The notes below the pieces were generated by a model. It did not search any database, had not been told where the DNA came from, and saw only the letters and a list, made by a program, of their open reading frames with translations. Shown here piece by piece: positions 36,838 through 46,715 of a DNA stretch of 64,000 nucleotides. Made by a program: the position numbers and the translations under genes. Within the stretch, counting starts at the first letter, position 1; each line of letters opens with the position of its first letter. The DNA is from Chlorobiaceae bacterium (GTDB lineage Bacteria > Bacteroidota > Chlorobiia > Chlorobiales > Chlorobiaceae): the NCBI GenBank assembly GCA_013334975.1, contig JAAXWL010000003.1, positions 1-64,000 on the forward strand. The letters are read 5' to 3'.

Positions 36838-37608
36838 TCATCCGGTCACGCAAAACGTGATGGCGGTTATGTTATCTTTTCCGCCAGCCGCCTTCGCGTA
36901 TGCAATGAGCTCCTGGCAAGTCGAAAGGGGAGAGCTTTTTGGGGCCAGCACTTTTATGATCTCCTGTTCGGTCAATTCGCCTGTCAGCCCGTCTGTGCAG
37001 AGCAGCAGCTTATCCCCATCTTCAAGGCTTACCGTGCTGATTTCAGCATCGATCTCCTGTCCCATCCCGACGAAACGTGTTATGTGACTCCCGCTGGGCA
37101 GGAGTTCGGCCTCTTCTTCCGAGATGGCCCCCCTCCGTAACAGGTCATTCGCCACGTTGTGGTCCGTCGTAAGCCTTTCAAGGTGTTTTCCGCTGAGCAG
37201 GTAGGCCCGGCTGTCGCCCTTGTGGGCGATGATGGCCTTGTCGTCCCTGATGAGGCAGGCGACGATGGTCGAACCCATACCCTCCCATTCGGGAAGCGCC
37301 CCGCTTCGGTCGCAGACCAAGCGATCGAGGTCCCTGATGGCCAGTCGAAGGGCGTTGGCAAGTTGGGGGCCGAGATGATCGTCGGTAAGCTCCTTAAGCC
37401 GCTTCCTCATCAAGGAGGGCATTGCTTCCGCGATGGTGGCTGATGCCATGTCTCCGCCCGGGCGGCCGCCGATGCCGTCAGCGACGACGAAAAGCCCGAG
37501 GGCTTCATTGATGTCGTAGGCGTCTTCATTGCGACTCCGGCAATTGCCGATATCGCTTATGCCTGCAACTGTGATCCTAAGCATCCGATATTCACTTTTT
37601 ATTAGCAA
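36838..37608 (-). CDS. PP2C-family (PPM) serine/threonine phosphatase
   Basis: RNEDAYDI, VVADGIGGRPGGDMAS, GDSRAYLL, LCTDGLTGEL, GGKDNITAI. Confidence 0.93.
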   Translation of the reverse strand: MLIKSEYRMLRITVAGISDIGNCRSRNEDAYDINEALGLFVVADGIGGRPGGDMASATIAEAMPSLMRKRLKELTDDHLGPQLANALRLAIRDLDRLVCDRSGALPEWEGMGSTIVACLIRDDKAIIAHKGDSRAYLLSGKHLERLTTDHNVANDLLRRGAISEEEAELLPSGSHITRFVGMGQEIDAEISTVSLEDGDKLLLCTDGLTGELTEQEIIKVLAPKSSPLSTCQELIAYAKAAGGKDNITAITFCVTG

Positions 37609-37639
37609 GATTGTTCCTTACGGTCAGGAGAACTGGCGG

Positions 37640-38596
37640 TCATGCTTCAGTCCCTTTTCCCACAAGTTGTTCGGCAAGTTCCAGCGCGTCGATCGGCCAG
37701 AGTTCCTTTGGTCGCGGGCGTTGCACCCTTGGGTTGCCGCGTTCAGGCCTACAGCCGAGGATGGTCGACCTCCAAACCTCGGGAATGGTTTCGATGCCGT
37801 ACACCGCACCGAGCAGCGCACCGCAGATGGCGGCCGTGGTGTCCGCATCCCCGCCCTGCATGGCCGTTTCAAGGATTGCTTCCCCGGGATCATTTGCGTG
37901 GAGCAATTGGTACAGCGCGTTCTGGAATGCGACCAGTACCCAACCGGCATTGGTAAGGTAATCTGCCGGCGGAGAGCCGGCAGCTCGTTTGATCGTTTCC
38001 GCCAACATCAGGTCGACCTCCATTTCCTCCATCCAGCCGAGCAGGGAGGTGTAGAGAGCTTCCGGCTCAGGACCGCTTCTCACCGCTTCGGCTATCGCCA
38101 TCGCATAGAGCGCATTGGCCTGTCGGCAGACAGGGTTGATGTGGGTGAGCGCAGCATCGGCCATGGCCCATTGCGCGGTTTCACCGAGGCTGAAGCGCGA
38201 TCCGAAAATTCCGAGCGGGCTGATGCGCATCATGGCGCCGTTCGCTTGGCTCCGGCTGTCGTGCCTTCCCATCAGCGCGCCATGGATGGTGCGGCCGATG
38301 TCGAATGGCATAGAGTCCCGCCACCAGCGGTAGGCCTCCAGTGCCCGGTCGGGATGGTAGCCCCCTTGCCGCACGATCGATCTGGCCAGGACAAGGGCCA
38401 TCTCGGAGTCGTCCGTCGGCTGTCCGGCGATGGTATTCCATATGCCCCCATCGGCAAGGTGCAGGCCACCCGGATATAGTTCCATGATCTTTTCAGGAGA
38501 GCAGAATTCAACCTGGCTGCCGAGGGCATCACCGGCCAGTTGGCCGAGGAGGCAGCCCTGCGCGCGACTGATGATTGCTGTGTCGATCTGGTCCAT
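37640..38596 (-). CDS. ADP-ribosylglycohydrolase family protein
   Basis: GCLLGQLAGDALGSQVEF, GQPTDDSEMALVLARS, MQGGDADTTAAICGALLGAVYG. Confidence 0.93.
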   Translation of the reverse strand: MDQIDTAIISRAQGCLLGQLAGDALGSQVEFCSPEKIMELYPGGLHLADGGIWNTIAGQPTDDSEMALVLARSIVRQGGYHPDRALEAYRWWRDSMPFDIGRTIHGALMGRHDSRSQANGAMMRISPLGIFGSRFSLGETAQWAMADAALTHINPVCRQANALYAMAIAEAVRSGPEPEALYTSLLGWMEEMEVDLMLAETIKRAAGSPPADYLTNAGWVLVAFQNALYQLLHANDPGEAILETAMQGGDADTTAAICGALLGAVYGIETIPEVWRSTILGCRPERGNPRVQRPRPKELWPIDALELAEQLVGKGTEA

Positions 38597-38608
38597 GGGA
38601 CGTCTGTG

Positions 38609-39202
38609 TTAATCTTTTGTTTCAGATTCTTTATTTGCGGCCTCTTTTTTGAAGTACTCCTCCCTGAGAGATTCGTAGGTCTTCTTGGTCAGGGCGACGG
38701 CGGCGAGGGCCTCCTGCTCTTTTTCGAACAGGGTGACGCCGCAATCGGCCATGTTCCTCACCATGGCAATCGAAGGTTCTACGCCGTCAAAGTCGATGTA
38801 ATCCTTGTATCGGATCTCCCCGTCATCCTCGTCGACAGAGAGGCGCCCATGGTACTGATAGCGCCCATTGATGAAATTGAAAAGCATGCACGCGTCCACG
38901 AACTTGCCATCGATAACGCTATAGGGCGCATAGATGAAGAGGGCCAGGATCCGACTTTCCTCGTGCGCGTCGAGGTACATCCGGAAATTCTGGTTCCCGA
39001 TGTCGATCACATTGGAGATGCGGCTGATTCTGCCGTTGTCGACGGATTCCACCTTGCTATCCCAACCCTGTGTCGCGCAGAACTCCTCCAGGACCCTGCT
39101 GAGCGGGGGAATCCCATTGCATTGTTCTTTCAGGCCCTCCTTTTTACTGGAGGCGCCGAACGCATCCTTTATGGTATTCCACGCATTGTTCCATACTACC
39201 AT
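38609..39202 (-). CDS. YbjN-like protein 1
   Basis: FRMYLDAHEESRILALFIYAPYSVIDGKFVDACMLFNFINGRYQYHGRLSV; paralog of the next two. Confidence 0.65.
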   Translation of the reverse strand: MVVWNNAWNTIKDAFGASSKKEGLKEQCNGIPPLSRVLEEFCATQGWDSKVESVDNGRISRISNVIDIGNQNFRMYLDAHEESRILALFIYAPYSVIDGKFVDACMLFNFINGRYQYHGRLSVDEDDGEIRYKDYIDFDGVEPSIAMVRNMADCGVTLFEKEQEALAAVALTKKTYESLREEYFKKEAANKESETKD

Positions 39203-39205
39203 TGT

Positions 39206-39718
39206 TCACTCCGATTGGTTGCGGGCTGCTTTGAGGGCGGCTTTCTTGTCATAGTCCTTCCTGACTGCCTCGTATGTCTTACTGGTCATCGCCACGGCAG
39301 CAATGGCATCTATATGATATTTGAACAGTGCTGTTGCGCTGGCAAGCATGTTATGGATCATTGCTGCAGCCGGTTCAAGGTTGTCGGTATCGATGACCTG
39401 TTTGTAGCGGATTCCTCCCTCATCGGTCAGGGAGAGACGTCCGCTGAAATAGTAAGAGTCGTTGATGAAGTTGAAAAGCATCTGGGCATCGATGGACTTG
39501 CCTTCGATGACCTGAAACGGGGCGAACAGGTTCAAGGTGAACCGTTCCCGTTTCTCGTCGCCTTCGATATAGAGCATGAACGACTGGTTCATGATCTCGA
39601 TTTTGGTCGAAAGTTGGCTTTCACCGGTTTCCTCGTCGCATTCGACGGGATCACCCCATTCTACATCGGCGACGAACTCTTCAATGATGTTGGCGAGTGG
39701 CATCTCTTGTTCCTCCAT
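39206..39718 (-). CDS. YbjN-like protein 2
   Basis: FMLYIEGDEKRERFTLNLFAPFQVIEGKSIDAQMLFNFINDSYYFSGRLSL. Confidence 0.65.
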   Translation of the reverse strand: MEEQEMPLANIIEEFVADVEWGDPVECDEETGESQLSTKIEIMNQSFMLYIEGDEKRERFTLNLFAPFQVIEGKSIDAQMLFNFINDSYYFSGRLSLTDEGGIRYKQVIDTDNLEPAAAMIHNMLASATALFKYHIDAIAAVAMTSKTYEAVRKDYDKKAALKAARNQSE

Positions 39719-39749
39719 GTATGCTTTTTCTTATCGTGGGCTTGCAATC

Positions 39750-40280
39750 CTATTCGGTCGCCGGGCTTTCTTCACTGTCGCTTTCGGCGGCGGCTTTTTT
39801 GGCCTTCCGAGCCTCATCCTTCTTCACGTAGTCTTCGCGGACCGCCTCATAGGTTTTTTTCGTGAGCGCGACCGATGCTATGGCCTCATTGTGCTCCTCG
39901 AACATCCGTATGCTGCTGGCGAACATGTTGTGGATCAGGTCGGGCACCAGTTCGATGTCCTCGATATTGATGATCTCCTTGTAGCGGATCACCCCCTCTT
40001 CTGAGACGCCGATGCGCCCGCTGTAGTTGTAGCTGTCGTTCAGGTAGTTGAAGAGCATGCATGCGTCGACGAACTTGCCCTCGACGACATGGAACGGAGC
40101 GTAGAGGTAAAGCGAGAGCTTGCCGGCTTTTTCATCCCCTTCGACATACAGTCGGAACGACTGGTTGATGATGCCGACGCTCGTCGAGAGCTGGCTTTCC
40201 CCGGTCTCTTCGTTTATATCGACTTCGTCGCCCCATTCGTTATCTGCGATAAATCCCTTGATCACTTCGGTGAGGTTCAT
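39750..40280 (-). CDS. YbjN-like protein 3
   Basis: FRLYVEGDEKAGKLSLYLYAPFHVVEGKFVDACMLFNYLNDSYNYSGRIGV. Confidence 0.65.
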   Translation of the reverse strand: MNLTEVIKGFIADNEWGDEVDINEETGESQLSTSVGIINQSFRLYVEGDEKAGKLSLYLYAPFHVVEGKFVDACMLFNYLNDSYNYSGRIGVSEEGVIRYKEIINIEDIELVPDLIHNMFASSIRMFEEHNEAIASVALTKKTYEAVREDYVKKDEARKAKKAAAESDSEESPATE

Positions 40281-40430
40281 GGTGGACTCCTTTGGTTTCG
40301 TTGTTCAAACTTTCCCCGGTTCCGGTACGGACGGGTGGTTTTCCGTGCCTTTTTTTATCATGGGCCGACCCTCCGTCTCCGCCCATGACGATGTGTACTT
40401 CTGTCTGTGATAATGATAAGACATTGTATA

Positions 40431-40445
40431 GGACAAAGGCTGTCC
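40431..40445. promoter_or_regulatory. island palindrome GGACA-N5-TGTCC
   Basis: TATAGGACAAAGGCTGTCCAATACC; upstream of the YbjN operon; core identical to 26173..26187. Confidence 0.65.
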
Positions 40446-40597
40446 AATACCTGTAAAATATGATGTTGGTGTATGCAAAATCCTCTTTTTGACGCACTCG
40501 ATAAGTAATTCGGTATTTTTTTCATCATATTGACATAGATGCTTGATGCTGATCTAGGATTCACGATTTTTCTGGATTTGTACGTTTTTATGGTATG

Positions 40598-40612
40598 GGA
40601 CGGCTTTTGTCC
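40598..40612. promoter_or_regulatory. island palindrome, 1 mismatch
   Basis: GGACGGCTTTTGTCC; reverse strand ATAGGACAAAAGCCGTCCCATACC; upstream of the AddB-like gene. Confidence 0.6.
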
Positions 40613-40675
40613 TATGGCGAGGGTTATCCTTGTAGTTGCATGGTTTTGTCATGACGGCAACGTGTCATAAAGCGT

Positions 40676-43453
40676 ATGATCCATTTCCTCCTTGCCCCTG
40701 ATACTTCAGCTGCGCTGTTGGTCCGCCGCCTTGTCGCGTCTTCTGGCGGTCGCATGGAAGTCGTGGTTGGCTCGTGGCCAGAACTACTCATGCATGCCAC
40801 GAACAGCCATATCCTCCCGCCGCCGGCCGAAGAGTGGCCCGCAAGGCTAGCCGAAGCCGTCGCGACGCTCGACGACGCTTTCTGGAGCCGTTCATACAAT
40901 AGTGTGAATACTTCCGAGCGAGAAGCTATCGTTTCCATCGTCGGCGGGCGCCTCGCCATGCTTCTCGAGTCGTTCGGCCCAGAAGGTTCCATGCGGCAGT
41001 TGCGCGGCCTCGGGCTGCAACCACGCCTGCAGCGCCATGTCGAAGATCTCTCACGGCTACATGACAGTATGGGCTTCGTCCTGCCTCCCAACCTTCTTAA
41101 GGTCCGCGATATCCTGCAGGCAGGTTCCGAGCGCGTCATGCGGACGATGTGCGTCTACCTCGTCGAGGGTTGGCCGAGGCTCAACCCATGGCAGCAGGCC
41201 CTCGTCGACCACCTGAACGCAAAGGCCGCGGAGTCCGGCCATGTCCCTGATGCGTCACTCTTCCCGCTCCTCGAATCGGCGGTCTTCGAGCCTTCGGGCC
41301 AACCAGGCACATCCCTTCGCTTCATGCAGGAGAAGCTCTTCAGCCTTCCCCCGGCGCAGGAACTTGACGAGTCGTCGCTCCAGTGGCTCGCTGTCCGCGA
41401 CCACCTGCAAGAGGTCGAGGTCGCGGCGGGCATGGTGCAGTCGGCTCTCGGGAGCGGCAGTGCTGCGACCTACGCCGACTTCGGCCTGCTCCTGCCGGAC
41501 GACCGGCGTTACGGCAGGGCCGTCCGGTCCGTCTTCGCCATGGCAGGCATACCTCTGTCCGGCCTCACCGTCGAAACCGCCGCACGCGACCTCGGCAGGG
41601 AAGCCGTCCTCAACCTGCTCCTCTGCCTCGACAAGCCCGCCCCCGTCATGGCGCTGGCCGCCCTCCTCGCCTCGCCCCTCATGCCATGGGGCCTTGAGGA
41701 AGGAAACAAGGTCGCCCAGTATGTGGTCAAGGGGCGCTTCCGCCTGCATGCCCCCGAAAGCGCTGGCGACAAAGGCCGGCGCATGCTTGACCTCGTCACC
41801 TTACCTGTCGGCAGCGCGAAGGAACTGGACGCCCGGCTCGCTGAATTTGCGGTCTTGATGGACCGCTCCGAAACCCTGGCGGCACATCGGGAGCGTGCCG
41901 AATCGCTCTGCGGACTTCTCAGATCTTCCCTTGAAGGCAGCGGCCCTGTCGACTGGGTTGCGCTCAGGTCCATGGCCACGCCCGAACGCCTGGCTGCCCA
42001 GCCTTTCGCCGAAAACTTCCTTGAGGGGGTAGCGGTCTTCGAAGAGGGGAGGGAGCCGTGGAGGAGGGTGCGCCACCTCATCGTGCTCGGCTGCTCCTCG
42101 GGGCACTACCCTGCCACTGAGTCCGGCAACGGGATCTTTACCGACACGGACCTTGAAGAGCTGCGCCAAAAGGGCGGGCTCGACCTCGAGACCTCCGTCG
42201 ACAGGAACTCCCGCCATCGCGACCTCTTCAGGCGCCAGCTCGCCTCCGCCTCAGGGCAGGCTACCTTCCTGGTGCCCCGCCGCGACGCCCTCGGCAAGCC
42301 CCTCGAACCCTCGGCGAGCCTTATCTTCGCTGCTGCGCTCTTCAAAGGAGGGCAGAAGGCCGAAGGGCTCATGCTCGACCTGGAAAAAGCGACGCACCTC
42401 AGGAGCGCCCGGGGCGTCCCCCGTGCCGGGAACGCCGTAGCCTCATCCATAGCGCTTTCGACGGAAGACCTCCGGTTCGACGAAGACCTGCTCAAGATTG
42501 TCGCGGGGGCGGATGGCGCTCCGGCTTCGGAGACGCCGAGCAGGCTCGATACGCTCCTGGTCTCGCCGCTCGGCTGGCTGCTCGAGCGACTCGAGCTCGA
42601 ACCCCGTGAGTGGGACCCAGAAGCCTTCGATGTCAAGGCCAAGGGTACGCTGGCCCACGCGGTCTTCGAACACCTCTTTGCCCCCGGCGGGCCCCTGCCC
42701 GACGACGCACACCTTGAGGCGATGGTCGCGGAACTGCTCGACAAAGCCATCGACGATGCGTTCCTGTTCCTGAAGCGCGGGGAGTGGATGGTGGAGGTCG
42801 GGCACCTCCGCCAGGAGATCGTCAAGTCTGCCAAGCGCTGGAAGGCGATGCTTCAGGCAATCGGAGCCAGGGTGGCCGCCACCGAGATCCCCCTCGAGGG
42901 GACGCTCGAAGGCCGCCCGATCAACGGGAAGGCCGATCTGTTGCTCGAACTCGACGGCGAACGGCTTGTCGTGGTAGACTACAAGAAGTCTTCGAGCGGC
43001 ACCCGGGAGAAGAGGATGAATGCCGGCTACGACCTGCAGGCGGAACTCTACCGCACCATGATCACGAGCGGCGGGGTCCGGCAGGGCAGTAAGGTGGACG
43101 AATCGGCCGTGGCACTCGTCAATCGGTTCAGGAACTCCGACCGGATCGGCACGCTCTACTACCTCATGAACGACCAGATGGCGCTCTCGGCGACCAAGGG
43201 ATGGTTCCCCGACATTGCCAGCCTCGTCGAGCTTGAAACGGACGTTTCATGCAATGCGATAAGGGAAGTCGAGGAGCGCCTCAAGAATCTCGAAGCGGGC
43301 ATCCTGCACCTGAACTCCGACGCTGACGCCAAAGTCTGCTACGAGGAGAGAGGGCTCTCCACCTTCGCGCTCGACAAGCCGCTCGTCAAGCTGTTCATGA
43401 AACCCGCCGGGCAAGCCGGAGAGGGGCAGGAGACGGAGGTGGCCGATGCATGA
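40676..43453 (+). CDS. AddB/RexB-like PD-(D/E)XK nuclease-helicase subunit
   Basis: C-terminal GKADLLLELDGERLVVVDYKKSSSGTREKRMNAGYDLQAELYRTMI; overlaps the AddA-like gene. Confidence 0.8.
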   Translation: MIHFLLAPDTSAALLVRRLVASSGGRMEVVVGSWPELLMHATNSHILPPPAEEWPARLAEAVATLDDAFWSRSYNSVNTSEREAIVSIVGGRLAMLLESFGPEGSMRQLRGLGLQPRLQRHVEDLSRLHDSMGFVLPPNLLKVRDILQAGSERVMRTMCVYLVEGWPRLNPWQQALVDHLNAKAAESGHVPDASLFPLLESAVFEPSGQPGTSLRFMQEKLFSLPPAQELDESSLQWLAVRDHLQEVEVAAGMVQSALGSGSAATYADFGLLLPDDRRYGRAVRSVFAMAGIPLSGLTVETAARDLGREAVLNLLLCLDKPAPVMALAALLASPLMPWGLEEGNKVAQYVVKGRFRLHAPESAGDKGRRMLDLVTLPVGSAKELDARLAEFAVLMDRSETLAAHRERAESLCGLLRSSLEGSGPVDWVALRSMATPERLAAQPFAENFLEGVAVFEEGREPWRRVRHLIVLGCSSGHYPATESGNGIFTDTDLEELRQKGGLDLETSVDRNSRHRDLFRRQLASASGQATFLVPRRDALGKPLEPSASLIFAAALFKGGQKAEGLMLDLEKATHLRSARGVPRAGNAVASSIALSTEDLRFDEDLLKIVAGADGAPASETPSRLDTLLVSPLGWLLERLELEPREWDPEAFDVKAKGTLAHAVFEHLFAPGGPLPDDAHLEAMVAELLDKAIDDAFLFLKRGEWMVEVGHLRQEIVKSAKRWKAMLQAIGARVAATEIPLEGTLEGRPINGKADLLLELDGERLVVVDYKKSSSGTREKRMNAGYDLQAELYRTMITSGGVRQGSKVDESAVALVNRFRNSDRIGTLYYLMNDQMALSATKGWFPDIASLVELETDVSCNAIREVEERLKNLEAGILHLNSDADAKVCYEERGLSTFALDKPLVKLFMKPAGQAGEGQETEVADA

Positions 43454-46400
43454 GGCGAAGCTGGAATTCAAGGCGCTCAACATCGTCTCTGCCGCCGCCG
43501 GCACGGGCAAGACCCACTGCATCCAGGAGACGCTCGCCGAATGGGTCCGTACCGGGCACGTCGCCCCGGACCGGATCGTCGCGGTGACCTTCACCGAAAC
43601 CGCGGCCGCCGAACTGCAGACGCGAATCCGCGAAGCGCTCGTCAGCGCCGGCATGCTTGAAGAGGCGTTGCGGCTCGACAACGCCTACATCTCCACCATC
43701 CATAGCTTCGGACTGCGCCTGATCGGCGAGTTCGCCTTCGACGCCGGCATCTCGCCTTCGCCTCGGTTGCTCAACGACGACGAAGTGCGCCTGCTCCTCG
43801 GCAGGGCGCTGGCCACCTCCGACAGGGCGAACACGCTCGTGCAGGGCCTCGACAGGCACGGCTACAAGGCGAACCATGACCGGACGGTGTCGACCGAAGA
43901 CCGTTTCCGGAAGCGGGTGCTCGCCCTGGCCGGCAAGCTTCGCGCCATGGGGAGCGACACCGGTTGCGATACGCTCACCGGGTATGCAGAAACCGGCATC
44001 CGCACCATCTACGGCGAAACGCACGGTGAGCAAGAGCCCCTCCGTCAGGCGCTCTACCAGTCCGTCGCTACGCTCATGGAAGCCTTTCCAGGTGACCTCA
44101 CCAAGGTCCATGGAGCCAAGTACGGTGTCACCATTCACAAGAAACTGACATCCGATTTCCGCCAGATCGCCATTGCCCGGGCCGGCGGGGGGGAATGGCT
44201 TGAGCACGACTGGAAGCTCTGGCAGTACCTGCGCAAACTTCGCCAACAGTCCACCCGGCAAAACCCCCTCCCGGAAGGCTATGCCGACGCCGTCACCACC
44301 GTCATCTCAATGGCCAACAGCCTCCCGGAGCACCCCGGCCCCCTCGTGGACGCCGTGGCCCACGCCGTCGGCCTCCTCGAAGCCACTGTCGACCTTCTCG
44401 GCGCCTATTCGCTGGAGAAGAAGCAGCGCGGCCTGGTGGACTACACCGACATGGTCTCCGAAGCCTACCGAATGCTGGTCGACCCTGAAAGCCCGGTTTC
44501 AGCAGCTCTCAGCCAGCGGCTCGGCTGCCTCGTCGTCGACGAGTTCCAGGATACCAACCCGCTCCAGTTCTCCCTGCTCTGGTCCCTGACCCGGGGCAAT
44601 CTGCCCACCGTCGTCGTCGGCGATCTGAAGCAGGCCATCATGGGATTTCAAGATGCCGACTCGCGGCTTTTCGAACGCCTGTGCGGCGACAACCCCGCTG
44701 ACACGACAACGCAATCCGGCAACTTCCGATCCTCGGCCCAACTCATGGAGTGGATCAACCTTGTCGGCAAGGGGCTTTTCGGAGAGAACTACACCGAGCT
44801 TGCCCCGAAGGCCCCATACGAAAGCAGGGTGGAGCACCCCCTCGAAGTCATCGAGTCCGCCAGGAACCTCAAACCCCGCCAATGGGCGGCCCAGACGGTC
44901 CTGCGTATCTCTGAACTCCTCAATGCCGACCCGTCGGTCGAGGTGTACGACAAACACCTGAAGGCGCACCGTCCGCTCCGTGGTGGCGACATCGCCGTCC
45001 TTTGCTTCAAGAACGACCGCCTGAAGACTTACGCCGAAGAGCTTCGAAGGGCAGGCGTCCGCTGCCGCCTCCAGGAGGAGGGCTGGCTCGACTCCAGGAT
45101 CGTCCAGCTCGTCTGGCACTGCCTCTCATACATCGCCGACCCGGGCGACCTCCACGCGGCGCTCTACCTCTCCGCCACCGAACTCGGGCACAGCAACCTC
45201 GCTCCGGCGCTCTCGGCTGTACTGGCAAGGCGCCCCTTCGACGGGTTCCCCTTCACCATCCTCGACGAAGCCGCCTCTGGAAGCCCCGACCGCACCGTCG
45301 GTGACCTGCTTGACGAGGTCATCGACCGCCTCGACCTCTACGGCGTCACTTCGGCCTGGCCGAACGCCCGGGAGGCACGGGCCAACCTTCTACGCCTCAG
45401 CGAAGAGTGCCTCGGCTTCATGTCGGCCAACCGGGACGCCATGGCCTCGGGCGGATACCACGGTACTGGCGTCAAGACCTTCCAGTCGTGGCTCAAGGGC
45501 AAGGTCGCTCGCGACCGTGACGGCGACCTGCAGCCCGAACCATCAGTGGGCGACGACGACGCCGTCCAGCTCATGACCTGGCACCGCTCCAAAGGCAGGG
45601 AGTGGCCTGTCGTCTGCGTCTGCGGCCTCGACCAAAAAGAGTTCCCGCGCCTTCCTGCCGAAACCGTCGAGTACCCCGGATTCGAGGGCATCGAGCTTAG
45701 CAGCATCCTCGACCATGCCCGCATCGGCATCTATCCGGAATTCGACGCTCCTGAACAGCATCAGCAGTTCCAGGCCGGACTCTGGGACGAACTCGGCAGC
45801 ACCATGGACCGCCTGCTCTACGTCGCCATGACCAGGGCCCGCGAAAAGGTAATCCTCGAATGGCCCTCCGCTCCTCAGAAGGACGAGGACAAGATGACCT
45901 ACTTCAAGAGGTTTGTGGCCCGTACCGGGGCGGCCATGACCCCCGAAGGCATGCAGATTGCCGGTGGCATCTATCCCTGTCGACACGACAACCTTGGCGA
46001 AATGGTGCCCGATCCTCTTGATGCTGTTGAACCGGACCATCAACTCCCGACTATCGGCCGCCGGGCAATCACACCCGCCCCGTTGCCCGATTCGCCCACG
46101 CCGGAATTGTACACACCCTCCTCGCTGCACAACAGTGAATGTGCTATTCCGGGAGGGCGCAGGGAAGAGGTGTACGGCAGGCCGCTCGTCATAGATTTCC
46201 CCGGGATCACCGATCCCCAGGAGAAAGGAAAGATCCTGCACCGCGCCTTCGAGGTGCTCTCGCAACATCCCGAACGGAAGGTGCTGCTCTCTGATGCGGT
46301 TGGCCGCGCGCTCACCACGGAACAGGCCGACGCCATAGCAGGGGCCGTAACGGCCTTCGATCGCTGGATTGCCGAAACCCTGAAGCCCCTCTCCGTGAAT

Positions 46401-46676
46401 GCGGAGGTGCCCCTGCTCACCCTCGACGGCAACGGTTCGGTCGTCACCGGTTTCGCTGACATGCTCGTCGAAACCGCCGACGGTATCTGGATCGTCGACC
46501 ACAAGTCCGACCAGGTGACAACGCCTGAAATCCTCGAAGAACGTTTCCGGATCTACTACCCGCAGCTCAAATGCTACGCCGACGCGCTGGCGACTGTGGC
46601 TGGGTCGAAGCCGGTCCGGGGGTTCGTCGTCAACTGGCTCAGCTTCGGCATGGTCAGTGTACTTGAAATCGAATAA
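43446..46676 (+). CDS. AddA-like UvrD-family helicase/exonuclease
   Basis: VSAAAGTGKTHCIQETL, VAVTFTETAAAELQTRI, LVVDEFQDTNPLQFSLL, MTWHRSKGREWPVV, YVAMTRAREKVIL, WIVDHKSDQ. Confidence 0.92.
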   Translation: MHEAKLEFKALNIVSAAAGTGKTHCIQETLAEWVRTGHVAPDRIVAVTFTETAAAELQTRIREALVSAGMLEEALRLDNAYISTIHSFGLRLIGEFAFDAGISPSPRLLNDDEVRLLLGRALATSDRANTLVQGLDRHGYKANHDRTVSTEDRFRKRVLALAGKLRAMGSDTGCDTLTGYAETGIRTIYGETHGEQEPLRQALYQSVATLMEAFPGDLTKVHGAKYGVTIHKKLTSDFRQIAIARAGGGEWLEHDWKLWQYLRKLRQQSTRQNPLPEGYADAVTTVISMANSLPEHPGPLVDAVAHAVGLLEATVDLLGAYSLEKKQRGLVDYTDMVSEAYRMLVDPESPVSAALSQRLGCLVVDEFQDTNPLQFSLLWSLTRGNLPTVVVGDLKQAIMGFQDADSRLFERLCGDNPADTTTQSGNFRSSAQLMEWINLVGKGLFGENYTELAPKAPYESRVEHPLEVIESARNLKPRQWAAQTVLRISELLNADPSVEVYDKHLKAHRPLRGGDIAVLCFKNDRLKTYAEELRRAGVRCRLQEEGWLDSRIVQLVWHCLSYIADPGDLHAALYLSATELGHSNLAPALSAVLARRPFDGFPFTILDEAASGSPDRTVGDLLDEVIDRLDLYGVTSAWPNAREARANLLRLSEECLGFMSANRDAMASGGYHGTGVKTFQSWLKGKVARDRDGDLQPEPSVGDDDAVQLMTWHRSKGREWPVVCVCGLDQKEFPRLPAETVEYPGFEGIELSSILDHARIGIYPEFDAPEQHQQFQAGLWDELGSTMDRLLYVAMTRAREKVILEWPSAPQKDEDKMTYFKRFVARTGAAMTPEGMQIAGGIYPCRHDNLGEMVPDPLDAVEPDHQLPTIGRRAITPAPLPDSPTPELYTPSSLHNSECAIPGGRREEVYGRPLVIDFPGITDPQEKGKILHRAFEVLSQHPERKVLLSDAVGRALTTEQADAIAGAVTAFDRWIAETLKPLSVNAEVPLLTLDGNGSVVTGFADMLVETADGIWIVDHKSDQVTTPEILEERFRIYYPQLKCYADALATVAGSKPVRGFVVNWLSFGMVSVLEIE

Positions 46677-46715
46677 AGATTAGAAAATAAGCACAATGCA
46701 TAAGGAGCAATAGCG

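Noticed and set aside
40676-46676. Many long minus-strand and alternate-frame ORFs across the AddAB-like genes (e.g. 43395..44261 -, 45543..46502 -)
   Set aside because: They are shadow ORFs in GC-rich coding DNA; protein motifs and overlapping gene starts support only the plus-strand frames.
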